This document shows, piece after piece, positions 36,095 to 46,880 of a stretch of DNA of 64,000 nucleotides (its first letter is position 1; the number at the start of each line of letters is the position of its first letter). This DNA is from Allacma fusca (Eukaryota > Arthropoda > Collembola > Symphypleona > Sminthuridae), in the NCBI GenBank assembly GCA_947179485.1, contig OX359245.1, positions 61,057,067 through 61,121,066 of the forward strand, given 5' to 3'. Under the pieces are notes generated by a model. It was given only the letters and a program-made list of their open reading frames with translations. It searched no databases and was not told the DNA's origin. A program made the position numbers and the translations under genes.

Positions 36095-38005
36095 ATGTTC
36101 TTTGCATTTGGGCACTTTGTATACTGGCAAGCTGCGTTTTACAACTGTGAGCAGATCATATCCGTATCTAGCCTGATCATACCAAACCTACATCAGGCAA
36201 TCTACCCGTATGTTTTGTTCAATGAAAAAATTAACAGGAAATTTAGAACTAGGGAAGTGTTTTCAACGCTGGAGAAACAGCGGGCTAAGAACTGTAAAGC
36301 GCTCTTATTTTTTCACAGTGTGCCAGGTTGGCCCACCAAAAAAAAGTCATGCTGGAACATGTTCAGAACTAAAGCATTTATTTTACCCAACATGGGATGC
36401 ATATCCTACTTCACCATCGTGGTGAGTCATGAGCAGGCTAAGCAATGCATTAAAAGTATCCTTAGGTTATCTGAAGATGACATAACGTACTTTGATTTGA
36501 GCTGGTTGAACTACATGGTTTTGAAGCCCTTAACCACGCAGAAAACATCCCAAGTAAAATATTACGTTGACCGCTGGTTCGTTCAATGCTTCAGTTGCAT
36601 GAATATTCGCAAAACTAAAGTGTACCTTGACTTAACCCTTTTCAAGGAAAACCCAATTCAGTTTCGATACAAGACTGAGATCACTTTTAGGAACGTTCTG
36701 CAACATGTGACATACATAGATCATACAAATTACGGAGAAAAACAAATCGAAATGAAAATACTTGCTGACGCAAGAGCCACTCGAAGTATAGGCAAGGCAG
36801 TTTTTACTCAACGAGGAATCCGGTTTTCCAAACAAGTCATATTTGGATTGTCATATGAAAAATTCTCGAATTCTACCTTTCCGACCCGTGCGGAGAGCAT
36901 TTCTTCGGGAAATTTTAAATGGTATGAATATGCTGAGGATGGTGAATTAGTTAAATATCACGGGTCTCTCCCATTACGGGAAGATTCGTTCAAGTTTGTT
37001 TCTTGCTATGGATTAAATAATACGTTGACGTACCACATTAACATCCAACCATTTGAGAATTCGCTCTGGTACTTGATTTTGGGTTTTATTTTACTAACTG
37101 GTCTAGTACTTCAGTTGGAATCTCACTCAGGATTTCTGAATCGGTATGAGGTTTTCATACTCCCGGTCCGGTCACTTCTAGAGATGGTTGATTTGACCGA
37201 TGTCTCCGTTCCACGAACTATGAAGTTGAAATTCATTATGAGTTTGCGGCTTCTAGCGACAGTTGTTCTTAGCAATGCTTACAAAGGCATCATCACATCT
37301 GACCTAACGGCAGAGAAACCTATGCAAGGCTTGAAAACTTTCGCGGAATTGAAGGATGTGGACATAATGCCCGCATTTACAAAAGAAATTGGGAAAAATG
37401 CAGGGAGAATGCTGAGGTATTATGGTAAAAAACCAAATCAAAATGGAAGAGTTCATATTGGGTTAACGATGCCCATACTTGCAGTTACGACCATAGGCTA
37501 TAACATTCACTGGGCAGGTAATACAATTAACTACTTTCGTGGACCGTTTCATTTGAAGTATAGACAACGGCTAATTTATTTAATAGATCACTTAATGATC
37601 CCAGCGAACATTGATGAAGTACCTATGGGTGAAGAACTATCAAAATGTGAAAAATTAGCGTACATTAATTACGAAAGCAAGATCCTGAATTTCCAGGTAC
37701 CCAAGAGCCGACGTCGGACACTGCGTTCGAAGCCATTCATTGTGAGTGAAGAACACGTTTTTAAGAATCTCTATGGATGGGAATTTCCAAAAAGTACTGG
37801 GAATTACTTATTGGTCTTTCTGAGAAATGTATTGGAGTCTGGGATATTCTTGTGGATTCAGAATCGATTCGATAGTTTGGAAGAAAGCAAATTTGATGTG
37901 AAATATTTGATTGAGCAACGGCGCGGTGCGGATGATTTGAAATTTGGCTCAAACTTTGTTCAAACACTTTTCAGTTTTTTGGATTTCTTGTTGGAGGATG
38001 TATAA
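36095..38005 (+). CDS. Divergent ionotropic receptor IR3, frameshifted at M4 (likely pseudogene)
   Basis: The frame gives 636 residues with all IR landmarks up to GADDLKFGSNFVQTLF. It then diverges to FSFLDFLLEDV and stops, where the other three enter M4 and continue about 25 residues more. Alignment with IR2 shows one base missing near 37,970-37,980, inside or beside a six-T run. The next frame carries a membrane-like end and a TAG at 38,057-38,059. Without M4 the subunit should not fold as a normal channel, so it is either a recent pseudogene or a sequence error in the homopolymer. M3 ends SNAYKGIITSDLTAEKP. Residues near 150-162 (SQVKYYVDRWF) match IR1 rather than IR2 or IR4. Confidence 0.8.
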   Translation: MFFAFGHFVYWQAAFYNCEQIISVSSLIIPNLHQAIYPYVLFNEKINRKFRTREVFSTLEKQRAKNCKALLFFHSVPGWPTKKKSCWNMFRTKAFILPNMGCISYFTIVVSHEQAKQCIKSILRLSEDDITYFDLSWLNYMVLKPLTTQKTSQVKYYVDRWFVQCFSCMNIRKTKVYLDLTLFKENPIQFRYKTEITFRNVLQHVTYIDHTNYGEKQIEMKILADARATRSIGKAVFTQRGIRFSKQVIFGLSYEKFSNSTFPTRAESISSGNFKWYEYAEDGELVKYHGSLPLREDSFKFVSCYGLNNTLTYHINIQPFENSLWYLILGFILLTGLVLQLESHSGFLNRYEVFILPVRSLLEMVDLTDVSVPRTMKLKFIMSLRLLATVVLSNAYKGIITSDLTAEKPMQGLKTFAELKDVDIMPAFTKEIGKNAGRMLRYYGKKPNQNGRVHIGLTMPILAVTTIGYNIHWAGNTINYFRGPFHLKYRQRLIYLIDHLMIPANIDEVPMGEELSKCEKLAYINYESKILNFQVPKSRRRTLRSKPFIVSEEHVFKNLYGWEFPKSTGNYLLVFLRNVLESGIFLWIQNRFDSLEESKFDVKYLIEQRRGADDLKFGSNFVQTLFSFLDFLLEDV

Positions 38006-38007
38006 CC

Positions 38008-38824
38008 TGCTTCATATTTGAATTCGTTAGCTATTCATTCTACTTGATTAATCTTTAGGACATTCGATCACTGATACTAGCATGAATGTCTATCCGTACT
38101 TTTAAAATTCTTTGCTTATGTTTGTATGTGAAAATTTGTATTTGAATTTTCATGAGTTTACCATGAAAGTATACTTTTTTAACTCTGAATCTGATGTCCA
38201 TTTACCTTGATGGAAAGGTTTAAATAAATCTCATTGAGTGTTTGTAATTGCCAAAGACGAAAAGCTATATCGTGTATTGATAATTTGCATAATATTTTAA
38301 CAGTAGTAGTAATTCCTATTAGATTGAATTCTGGAATGACTGTACAAATAAAAATTATACAATTGGAATCTTCCCTTTCAAATATACTGTGCATGCTGTT
38401 GCATGGAGGGCTGGGCAGATTATATTAAATGAATGTTGGATTATGAATTAAAGAAATTTAGTAGTTTACAAATTTTGAAAGTGTAGTGTATGAAATATTT
38501 TACAAATTTTATGACTGCAAATGACGGTTGCTAAATATCATAATTGTATGACTTCTTCAGGTATGCGACCATAATTATTTCGCTATCATCCTGATTGTAT
38601 TTCGAAAGTACATTACTATACACTAATAAATTGAAGCCCGCCAACAATTTGGAGATTTTTGGATAACCTCGGATATAAAAGGATTCGAATAACCCTTTCA
38701 TCCTAATATCAGTTACTCGGTTTACGCCCAGCCTTCGTTACCTTTACACATTTCACAAGTAATGTATGTACAGAGCACAGAATAAACGTTTTAACCCACA
38801 TGTGGTCCAAAATCTACTCATGCA
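38008..38824. other. Downstream flank of IR3
   Basis: No gene. Aligns with the IR2 3' flank (29,600-30,470). About 38,406 carries GGGCTGGGCAGATTATATT, the altered left end of the GTAATCC-word hAT. About 38,765-38,820 matches 31,800-31,855. Confidence 0.45.
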
Positions 38825-39029
38825 TAAAGCTTAGTTTACATGGATGCGATTCTATATGCGATTCCACTGCTTCGCACGATCTGAACTTGCGGTAAATGTA
38901 AACTGAAATGCGTTTGGATAGTTGCGTTTTGAACGTGCGTTGCTGATGACGCGTTCGAAGGCGCGTTTTCCGAGTTGAATAAATTCAACTTCGTTCATGC
39001 GTTCATGCGTTCGGTTTTCTCTGGTAAAA

Positions 39030-40120
39030 ATGGAAGGTAAGAAAGTGACTAAAAATTCGAAGAAAAACACAAAACTGCCCAATAAAAGAGCTCAAGCAAC
39101 TCTTCAACGTCAACAGGAAGTTGAGGAGCTTCAAAGGGAACTTCGCAATTTCAATGAAAAGTTAATTACATCAGTTCAATCTCGAAGCTTCATTTATGAC
39201 AAGCTGGATCCTAATCACCATCGGAAGAAACTAATTGCTCGAGCGTGGACTGAAATTGCGGCAGAAGTTGGGCATGCAGGTAACAATAATTAAATACTAC
39301 CAATTAATAAATAAATCAGTGGACTAAATAAAATATATATTTGTACGGGTTATTATTATGCCGCTCGGTTGCTTTTTGCTTATGGAATAAAATGTTTCAT
39401 TGCAGTGGCTGAGTGTCATACTCGCTGGCGTAGTCTTCGAGACACATTCATGAAGAAACACCAGGATTTTACAATGGAAAAAAGTGGAGAAAGTGATGAC
39501 GAGTCCAAGAGGCCCAACTGGCCTTGGTTTGAGTCCCTTATGTTCCTTAAGGATAGCAACCTTCCTAATAATAGGCAAATAATCATTTTTAATACAACAG
39601 ATTACTAATTTGAAGCTCATTGATTGTTGTGAAAACTTAAGGATTATATAGTTAATTATAATTCATTGCAGAACTGTGGATTCGCTTAGTATTGACAACG
39701 ACGATGAAGACTGCTCTTTCGTAAATGTTCTTTCTGGAGGACTAGACTTGGAGAAAGCTTCAAAACGTCCAGCATCAACCATTGTAAAAGCACTTGTAAA
39801 CCCAACTAAGCATTTTAATGTAGCATAAACAGAAAATATAGTTGCTTATAAATGTAATCAATATTATGCATCTTTCACAGAACATGACCAAGCGCAAAAA
39901 ACTGGAGGCTACAGAAGCTATGATGAGTAGTTTGACAAAGTTGATCGACTCACAGGCAAACCAGGAGGTTGCTGCTACAAAAATCGGTACGTTTCTGCAT
40001 TATGTGGAAACCGAAATAAAGTCCTTGTGTGAGGAAGATGAAGACGAATTTATCGACGAAGCCATGAATGTTCTGCGTACAAAAAGCGAAGAAGGGATGC
40101 GAACAGTTCCAGACAGGTGA
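39030..40120 (+). CDS. Harbinger accessory protein with MADF-like DNA-binding domain
   Basis: Exons 39,030-39,279, 39,406-39,574, 39,672 to about 39,783, and 39,881-40,120 give about 256 residues. Acceptors are CATTGCAG, CATTGCAG and TTTCACAG. The second intron appears to use a GC donor (AATAATAG then GCAAAT), which keeps the frame. The protein starts with a basic, coiled stretch. It then has the MADF/SANT-like order of an early ...W.EI..EVG segment, CHTRWRSLRDTFMKK, and PNWPWFESLMFLKD. In Harbinger elements such a protein partners the transposase in DNA binding and nuclear import (known for the family). The carboxyl part is acidic (SLCEEDEDEF). The exon 3 end could also be at 39,795. No stop interrupts this gene. 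Confidence 0.8.
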
Positions 40121-41719
40121 TTGAGAGGGTTGGTACAAATGAATACCATTTCAAATATTTTTAGTGAAATTTCATTTATTTTCGCAAATAAAGTAAATTG
40201 AATTCTTTCATTACCACCCTTACTATTATTTCCCTTTATTACCACCTTTCATTTCCCCCTTAAAATTCAGTAGTCTACGATCCGCTCGTATTGCCATGGA
40301 ATTGCACCAACACCACTTAAGTACTCCAAAAATGTTTGTCGTATGGCTGAAGCCTGTATCTGATAGTTATTAGATCCTTGCTGCTGCAGCCTCGGTCTTG
40401 TTGTAACTTGAGCACGCCATGCCCCATCAATGACCACTCCAGTCAGTGGATCCTCGTAGTCGACGAAACCAATGGGGCAATAGAGCCTATTGTGACCAGA
40501 TAATTTTTTAATGTGTACATATGTTTTTATATTGTAAAATTTTACCTTTTGGTTTCGCTACTTCTTCGTACAACATTATGCAGAACAATGCATGCATTTA
40601 TTGCAGAAATTGCATTGTCAGGAAGCATGTGAATGGTGTCTCGCAGTAGTTGCCACCGAGCTACTAAAATCCCGAACGTGTTCTCTATTATGCGCCTTGC
40701 TCTGCTCAGTCTGTAAAGAGAAGTAAAGATATGCATAATGCTAAATCGCATACGTTTATGGTGTTTAAATAGCAAAATTACCGGTAGTTAAATACCCTCT
40801 TTTCTATAGTCAGATTGTCACCCGGAAATGGTCGTATCATGTTTTGTAGCAACGGAAAAGCCTCATCGCCCACAAAAACATGTGGACAGCTATTTTCGGT
40901 GTCACCTAATTTTCTTGCAGGTGGTAGAGGAAGTGTACCATTAAAAATCTGGACATTTGAATCACACACAAGCTCATGGTTCAGTTGGGTGTTAATATTG
41001 CGTTTCTAATATTTACTCATTAGTTAATGATTTGTAAATAATACCCGCTTGCCGAATTCACTCCTTCAAAATATCCCACCGTCACTTTCAGAACCACAAG
41101 CTCCATTATTGATCAGGATAAAATTATAATTGGCGTCACAAACGGCGAGAAGTATAATTGAAAAATATTTCTGAAAAAAGTCATTACGAGTTTTCAATTT
41201 CACACAATTTTGAGGACAGAGAAAATAATACATGATTAATGTATGTACGTATACTCCTGTAGTACCTTGTAGTTATGATATAAACTTCCTGAATTTGGTG
41301 GTGCTGGAATTTCAAAATGTTTCCCATCAATTGCGCCAATGCAATTTGGAAATTGCCAGATATTCTCAAATTCGGCTGCAATCCGACGAAAATCTTCTCG
41401 AGCTGGAGGAATCAAAAACAGGGGCTTCAAAGTGTCAAAAATGGACTTGCATGTCTCCCTCACGATAAAGCAAACAGTTGCCCTCCCTACGCGGTAGTTT
41501 TTTGCAATTGATTTCTGCTGATCTCCACTCACTAGGTAGGCTAAAGTCATTAATAATCTCTCCGAAGGGCTGATTGCCTCCCGGACGCAGTTCTGTTTTT
41601 TCAAACTCGATCCTACTATTGCTAAAAATTCTTGAAATGATTCAGGGGTCATTCGAAATGTTTCAAAGAAATACTGTGGGTCGTCTCGGATCATATCTGG
41701 AACCTGTTATTGCATTATG

Positions 41720-44529
41720 AATGAATGAATGAATGAATGGATTTATTCGTGTTTTTTAGAAACGTCTACAACACAATTGGGAGTGACTGAGTTTGAAATA
41801 TATATTGTCTTATAGAGTGAGAGGTTTAGATTATTACACATATATAGTATAAGTTATTCATTGAGGGACCACGCTCTGATTTTGAGAGCCTCTCTAACAT
41901 AGAGAGCGATGCTACTTCTGGCATTTTCATTGTTGACCGGTAGTAGGGAGCACCATGTGCGAGGAGTTATAAAGAACATATTCAGATAATTAGTTAAGTA
42001 GCTTCTAATAGGTTCATACACATTGCAACTAAAAAGAAAGTGATAGATATCATCGTATTCATTGAGGTTACATATGGAACATATTGTATTTGGTTGGAAG
42101 GTATAGATAGACGCCGCGAATTTGAGCCTTTGAGGGAGGTTAGACTGGTTTGACGCCAATCTTAATTGAGCTATGAGTCGCTTGGTGTGCAGTGAGGAGG
42201 TTTCTTGGATGTAATGTGAGATGTTACTACGGGACTTGTGGAAGATGGTACTGTACGAGGAGGCTACTGCTCTATCTAGATCGCTGCTCTTTAGGTGGTA
42301 ATCTATGGATTTCATGATGGAGGGAAGAGAGCAGTTCGCTACTGCAGCATCTTGCATGTGCCAAATTTCCCCGAATCCATGAGATACCAGAATGCTTTTG
42401 ATACAGTACGCCCAGGAGGAGTTTAATTGGAGGGATTTTGCATAACATAGCTTAGAGACTCTTTTGTTGTCCATGCGTAGGATTCTTATCCAGAACTGCA
42501 ATGCTATCTTGGTTGTGTTGTAGTAGGCGTGTCTACGGTTGGTTTCCAACCTTACCATGTATCCAGGAGTACTCATAGGGAGATGTAATATTTGTTTCAG
42601 GAAGTATTGGTTTAGTTTTTCTAAAATGTCAGGGTGCTTAAGTCCCCAGAGGGATGCTCCATAGGAAGACACTGACTGGACGAGGGATTGGAATAAAATC
42701 ATCCGGGTAGACCAGCTATCTGTCATATTGCCGCAAATGAGGCTCCAGGCTGCACTGAGTGCAGCTTTTCCTTTGTTGACCGCGGTAGTAGCTGCGGTTT
42801 TGAGTGAGCCATTGGAGCAAATCGGAATACCTAGATAAGTGAAGCATTTAACATTTTCGATTTCCTTTCCTTGGTATCGCCAAGAGTGCTTGTATCCGCG
42901 GAGCCCATGCTTGGAGAAGATCATTATCTTGGTTTTAGAGACGTTCACTTTTAAATGATTATTTGAACAATATAATTCTAAAGTACGTAGTTTCTTTTTC
43001 AGGCTGTCCTTGTCATGAGCTAGGATAGTAGTATCGTCCGCATATCTCAATGAGTGGATATGTAGATGGTCGCTTATCTTTATTGGAACGCATCTATGCT
43101 CATCAAAAAAAGATTCAAAGTCGTTCGTGAACAGATTGAACAGAAGCGGCGATAGCAGTTCACCTTGGAGTACACCGCAGTTTATTTCAATACGTCTGGA
43201 GTAACCTGAGTTCAGCCTTACAACTGCATGGGCTTGACTGTAGATTTTACTAATTGCACGAATGATTTGGCCACTGATGCCACATTTGAAAAGTTTTTCC
43301 CACAGGAGACTATGTTCAACGGAGTCGAATGCTTTTTCGTAATCTACGTAAGCTGCGTACAAATCAGCATTTTTGTTTATATAAGAGTCTACCACAGATA
43401 TAAGAGTGTACAGTAAATCCTCGCATCCTCTTGCTTTCCTAAATCCTGATTGTGTTTCACATAAAATTTCACATTTTTCGCACCATTCGTTGAGCCGGCT
43501 AAGAATAATTTGAGTGAACCACTTCAATGCACTGTTAATTAGTGATATCCCTCTGTAGTTACTAGGGTTTCTGATGTCCCCTTTTTTATAAATTGTAACT
43601 ATCTCAATATCTCCCCAGATGGCAGGGAAGGGCCCCCCGGTTAGCATGTTGTTAAACAGCTTGTTATAAAGACCCACAAAGTTCACAGGCAAGTATTTCA
43701 GGAATTCTCCCGGAATTCCATCGCATCCCGGGCTTTTGCCCGTTCTGATCCGTTTTTGAGCATTCAAGCATTCTTCATAGCTTATATCAGCATCAAGAGT
43801 CGGGTGTCTAGGGTCGGATAATTGCGTGTTGTTAGTCGGTCTGCGTGGGCCCATCAGACTTTTAAAGTGAGCTTCCCATTCATCTTTTGAAATGTCATTC
43901 TTAACAGCAGGCTTCCTCTTACGTAGTCTGGCGATTGTTCTCCAGAACGTAGGTGAACTGTTACATTCTTTGAGTTGAGCCTTAATCGAATCAATGTAGG
44001 TTTTCTTATTACTTTTTATTATAAAACGGTACTCACTTCTGATTTGCACAAATTGTTTGTATTCATCCGTAGAGTAGCCTGCTTTTCGTAATTGCTTATG
44101 GGCATTTTTAACATTTTTCTTAGCTTCACGACACTCGTGGTTGTACCATGGCTTGCTGTGGTCAATGGAGTTTCTAGTTATTTTACGGGTCATACCTATG
44201 TCTTTTGCCACTGTTCTTATACTATTGTTAAGGAAGCTGATAATTTCCTCCGAGCTTTTAAGGGTTCTATCTTTAGTTTCAATTTGCGATAATTTCTCTA
44301 CATACTGCAATGCTAATTCAGGTGCCCAGCACAGTTTTGATATAGTTTCGCAGCTGTGAGAACTTAATCCTGTGTCAGGAGTACCCAGTTTCACAATTAA
44401 TGGCTGGTGGTCGTGGTGAGGAAAGTCTACAGTGTGCAGTGAGTATAAGTCTATTGCAGCGTTTATATTACACCATACATAGTCAATAACACTAGAGCCA
44501 TTTCCACCAACAAATGTAAAATTTCCAGG
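41720..44529 (-). mobile_element. Non-LTR retrotransposon (LINE), 5'-truncated
   Basis: Flanked by the 14-bp direct repeat GTTATTGCATTATG (41,706-41,719 and 44,530-44,543). The 3' tail is (AATG)5 on the plus strand at 41,720-41,739. Read on the minus strand it begins inside the endonuclease and continues through a complete reverse transcriptase, as expected for target-primed integration that stopped early. It sits in the first intron of the Harbinger transposase. Confidence 0.93.
41854..44529 (-). CDS. LINE endonuclease remnant and reverse transcriptase (5'-truncated)
   Basis: The frame is open from the insertion point to the stop, about 890 codons. The first about 45 codons are the end of an apurinic-type endonuclease (GSSVIDYVW and the catalytic HHDHQPL). 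The RT follows with GKSPGCDGIPGEF, FRKARGCEDLL, VDYEKAFDSV, GVLQGELLSPLLFNLF and the active-site YADD at about residue 450 counted from 44,394. The carboxyl end has a zinc-knuckle-like C..C.......YHFLFSC. Endonuclease-RT order and this knuckle fit the Jockey/CR1/I group; I cannot place the clade. The RT frame is intact, so the insertion looks young, but the copy lacks its 5' end and promoter. Confidence 0.88.
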   Translation of the reverse strand, partial: PGNFTFVGGNGSSVIDYVWCNINAAIDLYSLHTVDFPHHDHQPLIVKLGTPDTGLSSHSCETISKLCWAPELALQYVEKLSQIETKDRTLKSSEEIISFLNNSIRTVAKDIGMTRKITRNSIDHSKPWYNHECREAKKNVKNAHKQLRKAGYSTDEYKQFVQIRSEYRFIIKSNKKTYIDSIKAQLKECNSSPTFWRTIARLRKRKPAVKNDISKDEWEAHFKSLMGPRRPTNNTQLSDPRHPTLDADISYEECLNAQKRIRTGKSPGCDGIPGEFLKYLPVNFVGLYNKLFNNMLTGGPFPAIWGDIEIVTIYKKGDIRNPSNYRGISLINSALKWFTQIILSRLNEWCEKCEILCETQSGFRKARGCEDLLYTLISVVDSYINKNADLYAAYVDYEKAFDSVEHSLLWEKLFKCGISGQIIRAISKIYSQAHAVVRLNSGYSRRIEINCGVLQGELLSPLLFNLFTNDFESFFDEHRCVPIKISDHLHIHSLRYADDTTILAHDKDSLKKKLRTLELYCSNNHLKVNVSKTKIMIFSKHGLRGYKHSWRYQGKEIENVKCFTYLGIPICSNGSLKTAATTAVNKGKAALSAAWSLICGNMTDSWSTRMILFQSLVQSVSSYGASLWGLKHPDILEKLNQYFLKQILHLPMSTPGYMVRLETNRRHAYYNTTKIALQFWIRILRMDNKRVSKLCYAKSLQLNSSWAYCIKSILVSHGFGEIWHMQDAAVANCSLPSIMKSIDYHLKSSDLDRAVASSYSTIFHKSRSNISHYIQETSSLHTKRLIAQLRLASNQSNLPQRLKFAASIYTFQPNTICSICNLNEYDDIYHFLFSCNVYEPIRSYLTNYLNMFFITPRTWCSLLPVNNENARSSIALYVREALKIRAWSLNE

Positions 44530-45135
44530 GTTATTGCATTATGGTGTACGATTTGGAAAATTAGTACTAAAAAATTGAGTAAACAATTTGTTGAGCTGTA
44601 AGTCATGCAAGTACTTGAAAATATAATATATTACCGCCACGTAGAAATCTCCTCTTGTTTTACGAAGCTGTAAGAAAGGTCGAACCCAGACTCGGCTTTT
44701 ACGTGAAGTTTCGGTGATGTTATTTAAAATCAATGCTGCTGCTGCTAATATTTTGGTTTTCTTTAATTTTCCTCCCTTCTTGGAAATTATTATGCTCAAA
44801 GACATTTCCCTTCCTTTCTCACAGTAATTTTAACTGAGCAAGATTCTTTGTGCCTTTGTGCAAAATCGCGGGCAGCAGAATGAGAGTTGTCAAAAAAATA
44901 ACATTGCCGGTAATAGCAATTGTTCGAAAAATAGCATTGCGTTACATAGGACTTTTTCCACTCTCTCACATCTAGAAATGTCTTACGCAACGCAACATTT
45001 TTTCGCGCCCTCATCTAAATTGCTGTGAGTTGCGATTGGAAACAATAATCGCGCCAACCGATCTTTGTTCACATCGCATGTTCTCATCGCATGGTGCATT
45101 GCATCGCAAACGCATGTCATGTAAACTAAGCTTAA

Positions 45136-45682
45136 AGCGTGTAGATAGAATTTTTTGTTACACAAGTTTACTGTGGAACAGCCGGTAGCAATAGTTTTAG
45201 GAGTCTCATCTCCGTCCACGTGAGCTCCTAAACTGCTTGATTCATCTGAACCTTTAGGACAGGATATGGTTTATAAATTTTTTGTGATTATGGACGGTGG
45301 AAGTCGTTCTCCTTGCTACGGATTTTTCAAATCCTTTCTGGGGCCACGTATCATTCCATTGAAGGATTTCGGTAAATTCACTGACTCCGACGTAGTCACC
45401 TTTGTCCTTTACAATGGTCCTTTCATAACTGACAAATATCCTGAAGCTGGACAGCAGAATTGACAGTTTTGAATATTCAGAGTGGTGTACAAACTAACTT
45501 GGGAACCAACTGGAATTACAACTTGACGGATCTTCTAAATCAATAATTTCTCACAAGGAAGTCATAATATATTACGTATTTGACGGGATAATTCAGGTGC
45601 TGGAAAACGTGACGCACTACACGGTTGAATTCGAAAAGCTCGTGATTTCATTTTATTGAATCTTTGTAGTACATACACCCAC
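45136..45682. other. Unit flank with possible decayed exon
   Basis: Continues the IR3 unit beyond the Harbinger insertion. A 65-residue frame at 45,266-45,463 (KFFVIMDGGSRSPCYGFFKS) is not recognised. About 45,490-45,680 aligns with 51,036-51,215, where the same reading GIIQVLENVTHYT / TIIQVLENVTYYT is seen. This is possibly the remnant of a coding exon shared by the two units. Confidence 0.35.
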
Positions 45683-46533
45683 CTAAAGGCGTGGCCGGCA
45701 GGAGATTTCCCAACCCAACCCGAGTCTTACCCACAAATACGTAACCCGAACCCGCCCGACCCGAAAGTCAACCTCTGAAACGTTGACCCGCCCCGACCCG
45801 ACAGTATTTTTTTAGGCCCGTGCCAGACCGCAGCCCGCTGGGTTTCAGGGGACACAGCCCGACCCAGCTTGCGGGCCCCCGCGGGGCCCGCAATTGTTTA
45901 AGAACTTAGTAAAACGCTGTCAGATCCGCTTCCCATCACAATATCTAAAACAAAAGTATAAACCGTAGAAACCGAAGAATAAATATTATTTAAGTTTTAC
46001 AAATTTTTTAATATCTGTAGCTGGTTCAATTTTTAATTTGCGTTTGAAAATCCCTTCGCATGAAACGTTAACTAATGGTAAGAATACTGCTCTAACAAAT
46101 TTTACATGCTTTTGATTTCAGAGCAGCAACTTCAAAACGTTACACGTCACAGTCACACAATGATAAGCGAGAAACACGATGAAACAGGAATAGTAACAAC
46201 CAACACTAAAGGCCCAAACATGATCAATCACAAATAGTCGCAAGCCATATAATTCTCCTGGAAAAATCCTAAGCGTCGGTGATTGAAATTTAAACGTTTT
46301 GCGGGCTGCTTGCGGGCCCAACGCATATTTAAATCCTGCCCGAACCCGCCCGCAGCCCGCACTATGTGCATAAACTTCAACCCGACCTGCCCCGTTGAAA
46401 TACGATAAAAACCCAACCCGATCCGCAACTTGCACCACGACAAAGCATTAAACCCGAACCCGCTCATAACCCGCACGGGCGGGTTATGAGCGGGAACTTG
46501 CTCTCCGAATTTTTACCCGCGGGCCACGCCTTT
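45683..46533. mobile_element. hAT-like element (CCCGACCCG-word family)
   Basis: Inverted AAAGGCGTGGCC and GGCCACGCCTTT lie at the ends, with an 8-bp direct repeat ACACCCAC at 45,675-45,682 and 46,534-46,541. The left end has two extra bases (CT). The site without insertion is visible at about 51,210. Unlike its surroundings the element is GC-rich, from repeated CCCGACCCGC-type words. Confidence 0.85.
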
Positions 46534-46754
46534 ACACCCACCGCCGCATTTCGGAGCTGAGCAACGCAACAATTTGTATGAGCGAAGCGAATCTAGAATT
46601 TGTTTTGGCATAATTTTGTATTCTTAAGAACTTTAGAACGAAACAGGTACAAATGTATAAAATATATAATTCAAAAGATAATCGGGTAAATTTACGGGGG
46701 ACTTCAAATCATTTCAAAATTTTGAAAAATTGGACTAGATCTTCTATTGAGGTC

Positions 46755-46880
46755 AAAATTCCTGACCCGTCCCCGTCCCGCTATTTTTTCAAAACCTTTG
46801 TCCCCAGTCCCGACAATCGGGACACGGTGAAAAAACCATCTCCCCGTCCCGTCTCCAAAATTTAAAAAAACGTTGTCCAC
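46755..46880. mobile_element. hAT fragment (CCCGTCCC-word family)
   Basis: About 120 bp match 9,010-9,130, including CAATCGGGACACGGT. Ends not found. Confidence 0.5.

Larger units (their letters stand above)
40267..44805 (-). pseudogene. Harbinger DDE transposase, six exons, one in-frame TGA
   Basis: Exons (minus strand) 44,805-44,635, 41,703-41,266, 41,170-41,045, 41,005-40,782, 40,710-40,546 and 40,486-40,267 join in consistent phases to 448 codons including the stop. Exon 1 has SRVWVRPFLQLRKTRGDFY. Exon 2 has FRMTPESFQEFL, the helix-turn-helix region RVGRATVCFIVRETC, and the first catalytic Asp in CIGAIDGKHF. Exon 3 has the second Asp in SDGGIF, and exon 5 the Glu in RARRIIENTFGIL. Exon 6 ends in a WRAQ... 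tail. This is the DDE_Tnp_4 family. A TGA at 41,066-41,068 follows SDGGIF directly. All splice sites otherwise look sound, so the loss seems recent. The LINE in intron 1 enlarges that intron to 2.9 kb. Confidence 0.85.
38828..45132. mobile_element. PIF/Harbinger transposon, nearly complete
   Basis: Inverted ends AGCTTAGTTTACATG and CATGTAAACTAAGCT are flanked by TAA (38,825-38,827 and 45,133-45,135), the typical TWA target of PIF/Harbinger. It carries both expected genes: a MADF/Myb-like accessory gene (39,030-40,120, + strand) and a DDE transposase (40,267-44,805, - strand), converging. A LINE (41,720-44,529) lies inside transposase intron 1; without it the element would be about 3.5 kb. One in-frame TGA in the transposase makes this copy probably inactive. 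Confidence 0.92.

Noticed and set aside
45266-45463. 65-residue ORF as an independent gene
   Set aside because: No recognised domain, no splice signals or homologous frame in the IR4 flank; kept only as a note in the region entry.
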